A stretch of 64,000 bases of DNA. Origin: JBBQSN01 sp963825505. GTDB taxonomy: Bacteria; Actinomycetota; Actinomycetes; Actinomycetales; CAWJMD01. How positions within the stretch are numbered: position 1 is the stretch's first letter; every line of letters starts with the position of its first letter. Below, piece by piece: positions 24,291 to 33,045 of the stretch. The position numbers and the translations under genes were made by a program. The notes under the pieces were generated by a model. It was not told where the DNA came from. It worked only from the letters and a program-made list of their open reading frames with translations, and did not search any database. The stretch lies in NCBI GenBank assembly GCA_963825505.1, contig CAWGTL010000013.1, positions 34,634-98,633 of the forward strand. The letters run 5' to 3'.

Positions 24291-24950
24291 CTACGACCCC
24301 GGCGAGACCAGACCCGACTCGTAGGCGAACACCACGGCCTGGACCCGGTCGCGCAGGTCGAGCTTGGTGAGCACCCGCGAGACGTGCGTCTTCACGGTCG
24401 CCTCGCCGAGGAACAGCCTGCCGGCGATCTCCGAGTTGGACAGCCCGGCGGCCACCAGCCCCAGCACCTCGCGCTCGCGCTCGGTGAGCGCCGCGAGCAG
24501 GTCGGGACGGTAGGCGACCGACCGACCGCCGGCGAACCGCGAGATCACCCGGGTGGTCACCTCGGGGGCGAGCAGCGCGTGCCCCTCCGCGACCTTGCGG
24601 ACGGCGTCGACGAGGTCGTCGGGGTCGGCGTTCTTCAGCAGGAACCCGCTGGCGCCGGCGCGCAGCGCGTCGAACAGGTAGTCGTCGCGGTCGAAGGTGG
24701 TGAGCACCACGACCCGGCCGTGCCCGGCGGCGACGATCTGCTCAGTGGCGCGTACCCCGTCCAGCACCGGCATCTGCACGTCCATCAGCACGACGTCGGG
24801 TCGCAGCTCAGCGGCCGCGGCCACCGCCTGCTCGCCGTCGGCGGCCTCGCCCACGACCTCGATGCCGTCCTCGACGGACAGGATCATGGCGAAACCCGAA
24901 CGCACCAGGGCCTGGTCGTCGACGAGCAGCACCCTCAGCGGCTCGTTCAC
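24291..24950 (-). CDS. NarL/LuxR-family response regulator
   Basis: This is a 219-residue response regulator. The receiver domain has DD at residues 11-12, phospho-acceptor Asp57 in LMDVQMP, a switch Thr in LTTFDRDDY and Lys in FLLKNADP. The C-terminal LuxR HTH has LTEREREVLGLVAAGLSNSEIAGRLFLGEATVKTHVSRVL. It is activated by the kinase whose stop overlaps its start by 4 nt. Target genes are unknown. Confidence 0.95.
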   Translation of the reverse strand: MNEPLRVLLVDDQALVRSGFAMILSVEDGIEVVGEAADGEQAVAAAAELRPDVVLMDVQMPVLDGVRATEQIVAAGHGRVVVLTTFDRDDYLFDALRAGASGFLLKNADPDDLVDAVRKVAEGHALLAPEVTTRVISRFAGGRSVAYRPDLLAALTEREREVLGLVAAGLSNSEIAGRLFLGEATVKTHVSRVLTKLDLRDRVQAVVFAYESGLVSPGS

Positions 24951-26287
24951 GCGCTGCTCGCCAGCTGGTCAGCCACCACCGGGTACCGCACCCGCACCCG
25001 GTACCCGCCGAGCGGCCGCGGGCCGATCTCGACCTGGCCGTGGTGCAGGGCTGCGCGCTCGCGCATCCCCAGGTGCCCGAGCCCGCTCGCGGTGGCGGAC
25101 GAAGGACGCGGTCGCCCGTCGTCCAGCACCTCGAGCTCCACCCACGGGGTGTCCGTGCCGGAGTCGCTGTGCCGCAACGTCATCTTGGCGGTCCGCGCGG
25201 TGGAGTGCCGGCGCACGTTGGCCAACGCCTCCTGGGCGGTGCGGTACAGCGACAGCGAGACCGTGCTCGGGATCGGGCGATCAGGACCCACCCGGTCGAG
25301 CTCGACCCGCAGACCCGCCTCGCCCGCCTCGGAGACCAGGGCCTCCAGCGCCTCGATCCCCGGCTGCGGCGAGCGTGGGGCTGACGACTCGTCCGCGGTA
25401 CCGCCGGAGCCGGGCTCGGACCGGAGAACCCCCAGCAGCTGACGCATCTCCCCCACGGCCGACCGGCTCGACTGCTCGACCGACGTCAGCGCGCGGCCGG
25501 CGGCCTCCGCGTCGCGGCCGAGAACCCTTCTCGCAGCGGCGGCCTGGACGCCGATCACCGACACGTGGTGGGCGGCCACGTCATGCAGCTCGCGCGCGAT
25601 CCGCAGCCGCTCGTCGAGCACCGCACGCCGCTGCTCGGACTCCTGCTGCTGCTCCAGCGTGATGGCCTGCAGCCGCAGCTGCTCGCGCTGACGTGCGCTG
25701 CGCCAGGCCATCTGGCCACCGATCCAGGCGGCACCGAAGTACACGGCGTTGACGCCCACCTGGTACAGGACGAACGACACGTACGGCGTCAGCAGGCCGC
25801 GCTGGTCGGCCGCGACCTCCGGCACGGCGTCGATCACGCCGGCGGTCGTCACCAGGATCGCGACCCACACGAACATCCCCAGCACCACGACGGCGAGCGC
25901 ACCCTGAACCACCCGGCGGTCGCGACCCCACGCGGCAGCGGTGAACAGCGCCACGAAGAAGAAGGCCTGGACGCTGAACTGCACGCTCAGGATCGGGTCG
26001 CGGACGCCCACGGCCAGGAACACGCCCGCGGACACCAGCATCACGACCACGGGATACCGCCGTCGGACGGCGAGCGGGAGGGCCGCGGCCACCGACCACG
26101 CCGCCTGCTCCAGGTCGCTGGTCGTCGCGGACTCGAGCAGCCCCGAGCTGCGCCCGATCTCCCACGTCACCAGGGCCACGAGCACCAGCAACCCGCCGAC
26201 GACGACGTCGCGGCGCAGCGCGGCCGGCCCGGGTGTCGGGCGCCGCCAGTCGCCCCCGGGCAGGGTGGCGGACGACGGGGTGCTCAC
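24947..26287 (-). CDS. Sensor histidine kinase (NarL-type partner)
   Basis: This is a 446-residue membrane kinase. There are about five or six hydrophobic helices between residues 27 and 195, with no large sensor domain. A coiled coil (EQLRLQAITLEQQQESEQRRA) leads to a HisKA_3 dimerisation domain with His235 in ARELHDVAAHHV, then a HATPase_c domain (AQEALANVRRHS, GLGHLGMRER). It is the cognate kinase of the downstream regulator and starts with a leaderless GTG. Confidence 0.93.
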   Translation of the reverse strand: MSTPSSATLPGGDWRRPTPGPAALRRDVVVGGLLVLVALVTWEIGRSSGLLESATTSDLEQAAWSVAAALPLAVRRRYPVVVMLVSAGVFLAVGVRDPILSVQFSVQAFFFVALFTAAAWGRDRRVVQGALAVVVLGMFVWVAILVTTAGVIDAVPEVAADQRGLLTPYVSFVLYQVGVNAVYFGAAWIGGQMAWRSARQREQLRLQAITLEQQQESEQRRAVLDERLRIARELHDVAAHHVSVIGVQAAAARRVLGRDAEAAGRALTSVEQSSRSAVGEMRQLLGVLRSEPGSGGTADESSAPRSPQPGIEALEALVSEAGEAGLRVELDRVGPDRPIPSTVSLSLYRTAQEALANVRRHSTARTAKMTLRHSDSGTDTPWVELEVLDDGRPRPSSATASGLGHLGMRERAALHHGQVEIGPRPLGGYRVRVRYPVVADQLASSA

Positions 26288-26293
26288 GCCGGG

Positions 26294-26299
26294 AGCCTA
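26294..26299 (-). promoter_or_regulatory. Leaderless -10 box TAGGCT
   Basis: Minus-strand TAGGCT ends 6 nt before the kinase GTG at 26287. Confidence 0.55.
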
Positions 26300-26378
26300 G
26301 TTGGGCCGCAGCGGCACCGGATCAGCCCGTGGACGGACCGGCGGGGTCCCCCTGGGGACGGCCCGTCGGGACGGCAGA

Positions 26379-27569
26379 TCAGGACAGCAGCGCGTCGACG
26401 AACGCCTCGGGCTCGAAGGGCGCCAGGTCGTCGGCCCCCTCGCCGAGGCCCACCAGCTTCACCGGCACGCCGAGCTGTCGCTGGACGGCCACGACGATGC
26501 CACCCTTGGCGGTGCCGTCGAGCTTGGTGAGCACGATCCCGCTCACGTCGACCACCTCGGCGAACACCTGGGCCTGGCGCAGCCCGTTCTGGCCGGTGGT
26601 GGCGTCGAGCACCAGCAGCACCTCGTCGACCGTCTGGCCGGCACCCATCGCCTTCTCGGTGACGCGCTTGACCTTGCCCAGCTCGTCCATCAGGCCGGCC
26701 TTGTTCTGCAGCCGGCCGGCGGTGTCGATCACCACGACGTCGGCCTCGAGCTCGATGGCCGCCTGGACGGCCTCGAACGCCACCGACGCCGGGTCGGCGC
26801 CGTCGCGGTCGGAGCGGATCGTGGGGACGCCGACGCGCTCGCCCCAGGTGGCCAGCTGCTCGGCGGCGGCGGCACGGAAGGTGTCGGCCGCGCCGAGCAC
26901 GACGTCCTTGTCCTGCGCCACGAGCACCCGGGCCAGCTTCCCGACCGTGGTGGTCTTGCCGGTGCCGTTCACCCCGACCACCAGCACGACGGCCGGACGC
27001 CCCGGCGCCTCGACCGACAGGGTGCGGTCCATCGCGGGGTCGACGAGGGCGATCAGCTCCTCGCGGAGCATCGCCCGGACGGCCTGCGGGTCGGCCGTGC
27101 CCTCGACCGCGACCCGGCCGCGCAGCCGGTCGACCAGCTCGGTGGTGGGCCCGGTGCCGAGGTCGGCCAGCAGGAGGGTCTCCTCCACCTCGTCCCAGGT
27201 GGCCTCGTCGACCTTGTCACGGGTGAGCAGGGCCAGCAGGCCCTTGCCGAGCGCGGTGTTCGAGCGCGCGAGGCGGGCGCGCAGCCGCACCATCCGGCCG
27301 GCAACCGGGTCGGGACGCTCGACCGTCGGGACCGGCTCGAGCTCCGGCTCCAGGACGTCGACGCCGCCGGGGACGTCCTGGATCGTGCGGGTCGGGGTGT
27401 CGCGCGGGGCCTCGGCGTCGTCGCCGACGCCGGGCCGGTAGTCGACGCCGGGCTTCGGAGCCGGGGGGGCCGGGCGTCGGCCGGGGCGGCGCAGGAGAGC
27501 CAGGCCGCCGCCGACCACGACGACGAGGATCGCGACGGCCAGGCCGACGATGGTGAGGAGGTCGTCCAC
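26379..27569 (-). CDS. ftsY: Signal recognition particle receptor FtsY
   Basis: This is a 396-residue SRP receptor GTPase. An N-terminal membrane helix (LLTIVGLAVAILVVVVGGG) replaces the long acidic A domain, followed by a Pro/Asp-rich linker, the N domain, and the G domain with GVNGTGKTTTVGKLA, DTAGRLQNK and TKLDGTAKGG. It works with Ffh encoded 12 kb away. It is the last gene of an smc - membrane protein - ftsY run. Confidence 0.96.
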   Translation of the reverse strand: MDDLLTIVGLAVAILVVVVGGGLALLRRPGRRPAPPAPKPGVDYRPGVGDDAEAPRDTPTRTIQDVPGGVDVLEPELEPVPTVERPDPVAGRMVRLRARLARSNTALGKGLLALLTRDKVDEATWDEVEETLLLADLGTGPTTELVDRLRGRVAVEGTADPQAVRAMLREELIALVDPAMDRTLSVEAPGRPAVVLVVGVNGTGKTTTVGKLARVLVAQDKDVVLGAADTFRAAAAEQLATWGERVGVPTIRSDRDGADPASVAFEAVQAAIELEADVVVIDTAGRLQNKAGLMDELGKVKRVTEKAMGAGQTVDEVLLVLDATTGQNGLRQAQVFAEVVDVSGIVLTKLDGTAKGGIVVAVQRQLGVPVKLVGLGEGADDLAPFEPEAFVDALLS

Positions 27570-27590
27570 GGGGGTCGAGTGTTCCAGGCC

Positions 27591-28118
27591 TCAGCCGCGC
27601 GCGTGCCGCGGGCCGGGCTGGAGCTGCTCCCAGGCGAGGACGCCCTCGGCGGCGCGCGTGCGCGGACGTCGCGCCTCGCGCACGTCGACGACCTCGGGAG
27701 CTCGCGCCGACGCGCGGTCGCGCACCGGGGTGGGCTCGGCCACCGGAGCAGGTTCCGCGGCGGGGGCGGGCTCGGGTGCCGGCGTCGGCTCGGCGACCGG
27801 GGCGGGCTCGGCGACCGGCTCCGGAGCGGGCTCCTGCGTGGCGGCGGGCGTGCCGCCCGTGTCGTCCGTGCCGCCGGTGTCGTCCGTGCCGTCCGTGCGC
27901 GCCGCGACCTTCCCGCGCGTGGTCTGGCCGACGTCGACCGCCACCTGCCGGGCCTGCCGCGCGGCGCGACCGGCGTTGCGACGGGCCTGGACCACGTGGG
28001 CGCGACCACGTGGGGTCAGCACCTGGCGGCCCTCGCGCAGCTGCGGAACGGCCACCACGGCCAGCACCACGACGGCAGCGACGACGATCACGAGCATCCC
28101 CACCACGACGGCTGTCAC
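27591..28118 (-). CDS. Membrane-anchored Pro/Ala/Glu-rich protein
   Basis: This is a 175-residue protein of unknown function. One N-terminal helix (AVVVGMLVIVVAAVVVLAVVAV) is followed by a basic segment with LTPRGRAHVVQARRNAG, a TDDTGGTDDTGGT repeat and a low-complexity stretch of repeated EPAPVAEP-like units, then a basic C-terminus. The GTG at 28118 has CACGGT 6 nt upstream, so it is chosen over 28136 or 28202. It sits between smc and ftsY. Confidence 0.7.
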   Translation of the reverse strand: MTAVVVGMLVIVVAAVVVLAVVAVPQLREGRQVLTPRGRAHVVQARRNAGRAARQARQVAVDVGQTTRGKVAARTDGTDDTGGTDDTGGTPAATQEPAPEPVAEPAPVAEPTPAPEPAPAAEPAPVAEPTPVRDRASARAPEVVDVREARRPRTRAAEGVLAWEQLQPGPRHARG

Positions 28119-28198
28119 GCGTCTACCGTGCCTCACCGTGGCACCGCCCACCAACTCGGCGAGCCGCCAGCACGTACCGAACCGGTGCCGGTCCGGTC

Positions 28199-31100
28199 TC
28201 ACGCCGGGGCGGGGACCTCTTCGCGGCCGGCGATCCGCTGGCTGATCACGGTGGTGACGCCGTCACCGCGCATCGTGACGCCGTACAGCGCGTCGGCGAC
28301 CTCCATCGTCCGCTTCTGGTGCGTGATGACGATCAGCTGGGACGACTCGCGCAGCTCGGAGAAGATCCCGATCAGCCGGCCGAGGTTGACGTCGTCGAGC
28401 GCCGCCTCGACCTCGTCCATGACGTAGAACGGGCTCGGCCGCGCCTTGAAGATGGCGACGAGGAGCGCCACCGCCGTCAGCGACCGCTCGCCGCCGGACA
28501 GCAGCGACAGGCGCTTGACCTTCTTGCCCGCCGGCCGGGCCTCGACGTCGATACCGGTGGAGAGCATGTCGTCGGGGTCGGTGAGCACCAGCCGCCCCTC
28601 GCCGCCGGGGAACAGCCGGGAGAACACCTGCTCGAACTCGCGCGCGGTGTCGGCGTAGGCCTCGGAGAACACCTGCTGCACCCGCGCGTCGATCTCGGTG
28701 ACGATGTCGAGCAGGTCCTTGCGGGAGCGTTCGAGGTCGCGCAGCTGCTCGGTGAGGAACGTGCCGCGCTCCTCCAGCGCCGCGAACTCCTCGAGCGCCA
28801 GCGGGTTCACCCGACCGAGCGCCGACAGCGCCCGCTCGGCGCGGCGCAGCCGCTTGAGCTGGTCGTCGCGGACGAACGGCACCGGCTCGGCAGGCGTCTG
28901 CGGCTCGGGATCGCCCGGCGCCGGCGGCGAGGGCGGGACCATCAGGTGCGGGCCGAACTCCTCGACCAGGACGTCGGGGTCGGTGCCGAGCTCGTCGACC
29001 GCGCGCTGCTGGAGCTGGTCGATCCGCAGCCGCTGCTGGGCGCGGGCGACCTCGTCGCGGTGCACCGAGTCGGTGAGCCGGGCGAGCTCGGTGCCGAGGT
29101 CGTCCAGCTCGACCCGGCGCGCCGCGGTGGCGGCCTCCCGCTCGCTGCGCTCCCGCTCGGCGGCGTCGCGGGCCGAGGCCGCGGCGAGCAGCGTGCCCTC
29201 GAGGTGCTCGAGCGTGCGCTCGACCCCGGTGCGGACGGCGGCGGCCACCTCGACCTGGCGGCGGCGCTGCTCGGCGCGGCGGGCGGCCCGCTCGCGGGCC
29301 TCGACCTCGCGGGCGGCGGCGCGCTCGAGCGACTCGGCCCGTCCGGCCAGGCTCCGCAGCCGCTCCTCGGCCGTGCGCAGCGTCAGCCGCGCCTCCATCT
29401 CGGCGGCACGGGCGGCCGCGGCCACGGTGCCCAGCCGGTCGCGCTCGGTCGTGTCGGGCTCGTCCGGGGTCTCGCCGTCGGTCGGGGCCTGCGCCGCCTC
29501 CAGCCGCTCGACCAGCCCGGCGAGGGTGCCGGTGTCGGTCTCGAGCTGGGCGCGGGCGGTGTCGAGCGCGGCCTGCAGCCGGTCGCCCTCGGCGCGGGCG
29601 GACCGCGCAGCGGCACCGAGGTGCCCGAGCTGCTCGGCGACGGCAGCGAAGCGGGCGTCGTTGTCGTGCAGGCGCTCCAGCGCCGCCTCCACGCGGTCGG
29701 CCGCCTCGGCGGCGGCGGACCGGGCTCCCTGCAGGGCGAACCGGGCCTGCTCGGCGCGGTGGGTGGCCTCGGCCAGCTTCGTGCCCGCCTCGTCGACCGC
29801 CGCCTGCACCTGCAGCAGCGACGGCTGCGCCGACGAGCCGCCGCGCGCGGTGGCCGCACCCAGCACGTCGCCCTCGGCGGTCACGGCGACCAGGTCGGGA
29901 CGGGCGCGGACCACCGCTCGCGCCTCGCCCAGGCCCGGCACGACGACGTACCCGGCCAGCAGCCGGTCCACCGCCGGACGCAGGGCGTCGGACGTGGCGA
30001 CCAGGTCGCGCGCGGCGCGGGTCCCGGCGGGCAGCCCGCCCAGGTCCGGCCGGGCATCAGGCTCCGGCGCGCCACCCAGCAGCAGACCGGCGCGTCCGGC
30101 GTCGTCGTCCTTGAGCCGGCGCAGGGCGTCGACGGCGGCGTCGACCGACTCGACGGCCACGGCGTCGGCGGCACCGCCCAGGGCGGCGGCGACGGCGGCC
30201 TCGTGGCCGGGCTCGACGTGCAGCAGCGCGGCGACCGACCCGAGCACGCCGCTCAGCCCGCTGCCCGCGGCCAGCAGCGCGCCGGCGCCGTCCGCGCGCG
30301 ACAGGCCCATCTCCAGGGCCTCCTTGCGGGCGCTCCAGGTGGCGCGGTCCCGATCGGCGGTGCGCTCGGCCTCGGTGAGCCGGTCGACCTCGGCGGCGGA
30401 CGCGAGCGCGGCCTCCTCGGCGGCGGCGTGCTCGGCGTCCAGGCCCTCTTCGCCCTGCTCGACCCCGGCGACCTGCTGCTCGAGCGCGGCGAACTCCTGC
30501 TGGGCGAGGCGGCCCCGCTCGGTGGCCTCGGCGAGCGAGCGCTCCAGCCGTCCGATCTCGGACTCGCCGGCCTCCACGCGGCTGCGACCAGCGGCGACCT
30601 GCCCGGCGAGCCGGGCCAGACCCTCCCGCCGGTCGGCGGCGGCGCGCAGCAGCGCGGCCACGTGCCGCTCGGCCTCGCCGTGCGCGTTCTCGGCCTCGCC
30701 GCGCTCGGTGACCCGCTCGTCCAGCACCTCGCGGGCCTGCTCGACCTCGGCGGCCAGCTCCTGCTCCTCGACCCGCGCCCGCTCGGCCTGCGCCCGCAGG
30801 TCGTCGGGGTCGCGTCCGGTGTCGGCGGCCTCGACGGGGTCCTGCGAGCCCAGCAGCCGCATCCGCTCGGCGGCCAGCGTGCCGGTGCCCCGCAACCGCT
30901 CCCGCAGTGCCGAGAGCCCGTACCAGGTCTGCGCGGCCTCGGTGAGGCGCGGAGCGGCGTCGGCGGCCTCGCGCTCCAGGGCGGCGAGCGCCTCGCGGCC
31001 GGCCGCGATCGCCGCCTCGACCTCGGCCCGGCGCGAGCGCAGCGCGGTCTCGTCGGCCACCTCCTGCTCCAGCGTCGAGGTGAGCTGCACGAGCTCGTCG

Positions 31101-31792
31101 GCGAGCAGCCGGGCGCGGGCGTCGCGCACGTCGGACTGGATCGTCACCGCGCGCCGGGCCACCTCGGCCTGCTTGCCCAGCGGCCCGAGCTGGCGCCGGA
31201 TCTCCGCGGTGAGGTCGCTGACGCGGGTGAGGTTGGCCTGCATCGCGTCGAGCTTGCGGAGCGCCTTCTCCTTGCGCTTGCGGTGCTTGAGGACACCCGC
31301 GGCCTCCTCGATGAAGCCGCGCCGGTCCTCCGGCGTCGCGTGCAGCACCTGGTCGAGCTGGCCCTGACCGACGATGACGTGCATCTCCCGGCCGATGCCG
31401 GAGTCCGACAGCAGCTCCTGGATGTCGAGCAGCCGGGCCGGCGAGCCGTTGATGGCGTACTCGGAGCCGCCGGAGCGGAACATCGTCCGCGAGATCGTGA
31501 CCTCGGTGTACTCGATCGGCAGGGCGCCGTCGGTGTTGTCGATGGTCAGCGCCACCTCGGCGCGGCCCAGCGGGGCGCGGCCGGTGGTGCCGGCGAAGAT
31601 GACGTCCTCCATCTTGCCGCCGCGCAGGCTCTTGGCGCCCTGCTCGCCCATCACCCAGGCCAGGGCGTCCACGACGTTGGACTTGCCCGAGCCGTTCGGG
31701 CCGACGACGCAGGTGATGCCGGGCTCGAACCGCAGGGTGGTGGACGACGCGAAGGACTTGAAGCCCTTCAGCGTGAGGGTCTTGAGGTGCAA
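28199..31792 (-). CDS. smc: Chromosome segregation protein SMC
   Basis: This is a 1197-residue SMC ATPase that compacts and segregates the chromosome with ScpA/B (not in this window). Walker A GPNGSGKSNVVDAL lies near residue 32, two long coiled coils flank a hinge around residues 500-660, and the C-terminal head has LSGGERSLTAVALLVAIF and FYVMDEVEAALDD. TTG at 31792 gives the canonical start and has GGAG 7 nt upstream. A TAGGGT -10 at 31852-31857 would give a leader of about 50 nt. Confidence 0.95.
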   Translation of the reverse strand: MHLKTLTLKGFKSFASSTTLRFEPGITCVVGPNGSGKSNVVDALAWVMGEQGAKSLRGGKMEDVIFAGTTGRAPLGRAEVALTIDNTDGALPIEYTEVTISRTMFRSGGSEYAINGSPARLLDIQELLSDSGIGREMHVIVGQGQLDQVLHATPEDRRGFIEEAAGVLKHRKRKEKALRKLDAMQANLTRVSDLTAEIRRQLGPLGKQAEVARRAVTIQSDVRDARARLLADELVQLTSTLEQEVADETALRSRRAEVEAAIAAGREALAALEREAADAAPRLTEAAQTWYGLSALRERLRGTGTLAAERMRLLGSQDPVEAADTGRDPDDLRAQAERARVEEQELAAEVEQAREVLDERVTERGEAENAHGEAERHVAALLRAAADRREGLARLAGQVAAGRSRVEAGESEIGRLERSLAEATERGRLAQQEFAALEQQVAGVEQGEEGLDAEHAAAEEAALASAAEVDRLTEAERTADRDRATWSARKEALEMGLSRADGAGALLAAGSGLSGVLGSVAALLHVEPGHEAAVAAALGGAADAVAVESVDAAVDALRRLKDDDAGRAGLLLGGAPEPDARPDLGGLPAGTRAARDLVATSDALRPAVDRLLAGYVVVPGLGEARAVVRARPDLVAVTAEGDVLGAATARGGSSAQPSLLQVQAAVDEAGTKLAEATHRAEQARFALQGARSAAAEAADRVEAALERLHDNDARFAAVAEQLGHLGAAARSARAEGDRLQAALDTARAQLETDTGTLAGLVERLEAAQAPTDGETPDEPDTTERDRLGTVAAAARAAEMEARLTLRTAEERLRSLAGRAESLERAAAREVEARERAARRAEQRRRQVEVAAAVRTGVERTLEHLEGTLLAAASARDAAERERSEREAATAARRVELDDLGTELARLTDSVHRDEVARAQQRLRIDQLQQRAVDELGTDPDVLVEEFGPHLMVPPSPPAPGDPEPQTPAEPVPFVRDDQLKRLRRAERALSALGRVNPLALEEFAALEERGTFLTEQLRDLERSRKDLLDIVTEIDARVQQVFSEAYADTAREFEQVFSRLFPGGEGRLVLTDPDDMLSTGIDVEARPAGKKVKRLSLLSGGERSLTAVALLVAIFKARPSPFYVMDEVEAALDDVNLGRLIGIFSELRESSQLIVITHQKRTMEVADALYGVTMRGDGVTTVISQRIAGREEVPAPA

Positions 31793-31896
31793 GCTCGTGC
31801 TCCGCGCGGGCTGGGTGGCCGGCCAGGGGGCGCCGGTGACGGACCGCGCCACCCTAGCCGTCCCGGAATCGGGGGGCACCAGGTCGCCCGGCGTCC

Positions 31897-31902
31897 TACG
31901 GT
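31897..31902 (+). promoter_or_regulatory. Leaderless -10 box TACGGT
   Basis: TACGGT ends 6 nt before the GTG at 31909; divergent from the smc -10. Confidence 0.55.
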
Positions 31903-31908
31903 CCACCG

Positions 31909-32736
31909 GTGGACGACCAGGACCCGGGCACTCGCCACCGCGACGAGCTGGCCCGGCTGAGCCGCGCCGACGACGTGAACCGGCGGCAGCGCACGGTGTC
32001 CGTCGGCGCGGACGTGGTGCGCCGCCCGGCCGGACCGGGGACCGCCACCGTGCACCACTACCTGCGGCACCTGCGGCGCGCCGGGCTGACCTGCGTCCCC
32101 GAACCGGTCGGGGCCGAGGACGGGGTCGAGCTCCTGCGCACGCTGGACGGCGAGGGAGGTGGGCAGGGCTGGTACCACCAGCACACCGACGAGGGCCTGA
32201 CGTCGGCCGCACGCCTGCTGCGAGCCGTGCACGACGCCGGGCGCGACTGGGTGCCGCCGGCCGACGCCGTCTGGGGCGCACCGGCGCGTGGCGGCGCCGA
32301 GGTGGTGCCGTGCCACGGGGACCCGGGCCCGTGGAACTTCCTGTGGCGCGACCGGCAGGCGGTCGGCCTGGTCGACTGGGACTACCTGCACCCCGCGCCC
32401 CGGACCGACGACCTCGCCTACGCGCTGGTGTGGTTCGCACCGCTGCGCTCGGACGAGATGGCCCTGGAGTGGCACCACTTCCCGCAGGTGCCGGACCGAC
32501 CCGCCCGCGTCCGGGCCTTCCTGGACGCCTACGGCCCGGGGTCGCTCCGGGTCGAGGACGTCGTCGAGGAGGTGGTCGCCAGCGTGGCCCGCACGGCCTC
32601 GCTGGAGCTCGACCTGGCCCGCCGCGGCGTCGAGCCGCAGCGCAGCTGGGTCGCCGACGGGTCGCAGGAGGCCGCGGCCGCCGAGATCCGGTGGCTGCGG
32701 GACAACCGCGAGCGGCTCGTCGGCTCGCAGCCCTGA
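31909..32736 (+). CDS. Aminoglycoside phosphotransferase (APH) family protein
   Basis: This is a 275-residue kinase-like protein. The catalytic loop CHGDPGPWNFLW (HGDxxxxN) and the metal-binding VDWDYLHPAP match APH/choline-kinase folds; the N-terminal nucleotide-binding lobe is short. It probably phosphorylates a small metabolite or antibiotic, but the substrate is not evident and resistance should not be assumed. The start is GTG 31909 on a leaderless promoter. Confidence 0.82.
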   Translation: MDDQDPGTRHRDELARLSRADDVNRRQRTVSVGADVVRRPAGPGTATVHHYLRHLRRAGLTCVPEPVGAEDGVELLRTLDGEGGGQGWYHQHTDEGLTSAARLLRAVHDAGRDWVPPADAVWGAPARGGAEVVPCHGDPGPWNFLWRDRQAVGLVDWDYLHPAPRTDDLAYALVWFAPLRSDEMALEWHHFPQVPDRPARVRAFLDAYGPGSLRVEDVVEEVVASVARTASLELDLARRGVEPQRSWVADGSQEAAAAEIRWLRDNRERLVGSQP

Positions 32737-32756
32737 TCCGAGGGCACGCCCTCGGA
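32737..32756. terminator. Bidirectional hairpin
   Basis: A perfect 9-bp stem (TCCGAGGGC / GCCCTCGGA) with a 2-nt loop lies in the 31-base gap between two convergent genes and can serve both. Confidence 0.6.
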
Positions 32757-32767
32757 CCGAGGGCCCC

Positions 32768-32932
32768 TCAGGCTGCGAGCACGCGGTCGTCGGCGGCGTC
32801 CCAGACGATCAGGCCACCGCAGGTGCACTCGACGACGGCGTGGACACCGCGCTCGTCGTTGACGACACCGAGGACGCGGCTCGGCGTGAGCAGGCGGCGG
32901 GTGGAGCAGTGCGGGCAGGTCAGGGCGAACAT
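32768..32932 (-). CDS. Small zinc-ribbon protein
   Basis: This is a 54-residue protein. MFALTCPHCSTRRLLTP supplies one CxxC and ECTCGGLIVWD a second Cys pair, forming a probable zinc ribbon. Function is unknown. ATG 32932 is chosen because GGAGG lies about 7 nt upstream; the longer reading to 32998 adds a non-conserved basic stretch. Divergent from the LysR gene. Confidence 0.75.
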   Translation of the reverse strand: MFALTCPHCSTRRLLTPSRVLGVVNDERGVHAVVECTCGGLIVWDAADDRVLAA

Positions 32933-33014
32933 CGAGCACCTCCGTCGGGCGGCGGCAGACGGGCGCTGCCGCTCACCGACAACGGTAGGGACAAACAATT
33001 CATCGTGGTAGGCG

Positions 33015-33029
33015 ATGTTTCCTCGTCAT
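33015..33029 (+). promoter_or_regulatory. Candidate LysR-type operator (T-N11-A)
   Basis: ATG-N9-CAT with the T-N11-A spacing expected of LysR boxes lies 17 bases before the lysR-type start, in the divergent region. The motif is short, so this is tentative. Confidence 0.3.
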
Positions 33030-33033
33030 GCCA

Positions 33034-33039
33034 TAGGCT
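33034..33039 (+). promoter_or_regulatory. Leaderless -10 box TAGGCT
   Basis: TAGGCT ends 6 nt before the ATG at 33046. Confidence 0.55.
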
Positions 33040-33045
33040 TGACCT

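Noticed and set aside
27776..31960. 1394-codon plus-strand open frame opposite smc
   Set aside because: It is the mirror of the smc coiled-coil codons; no domain, no start signal.
31909..32736. Aminoglycoside resistance gene
   Set aside because: The APH fold is shared by many metabolic kinases, and there is no resistance or mobile context.
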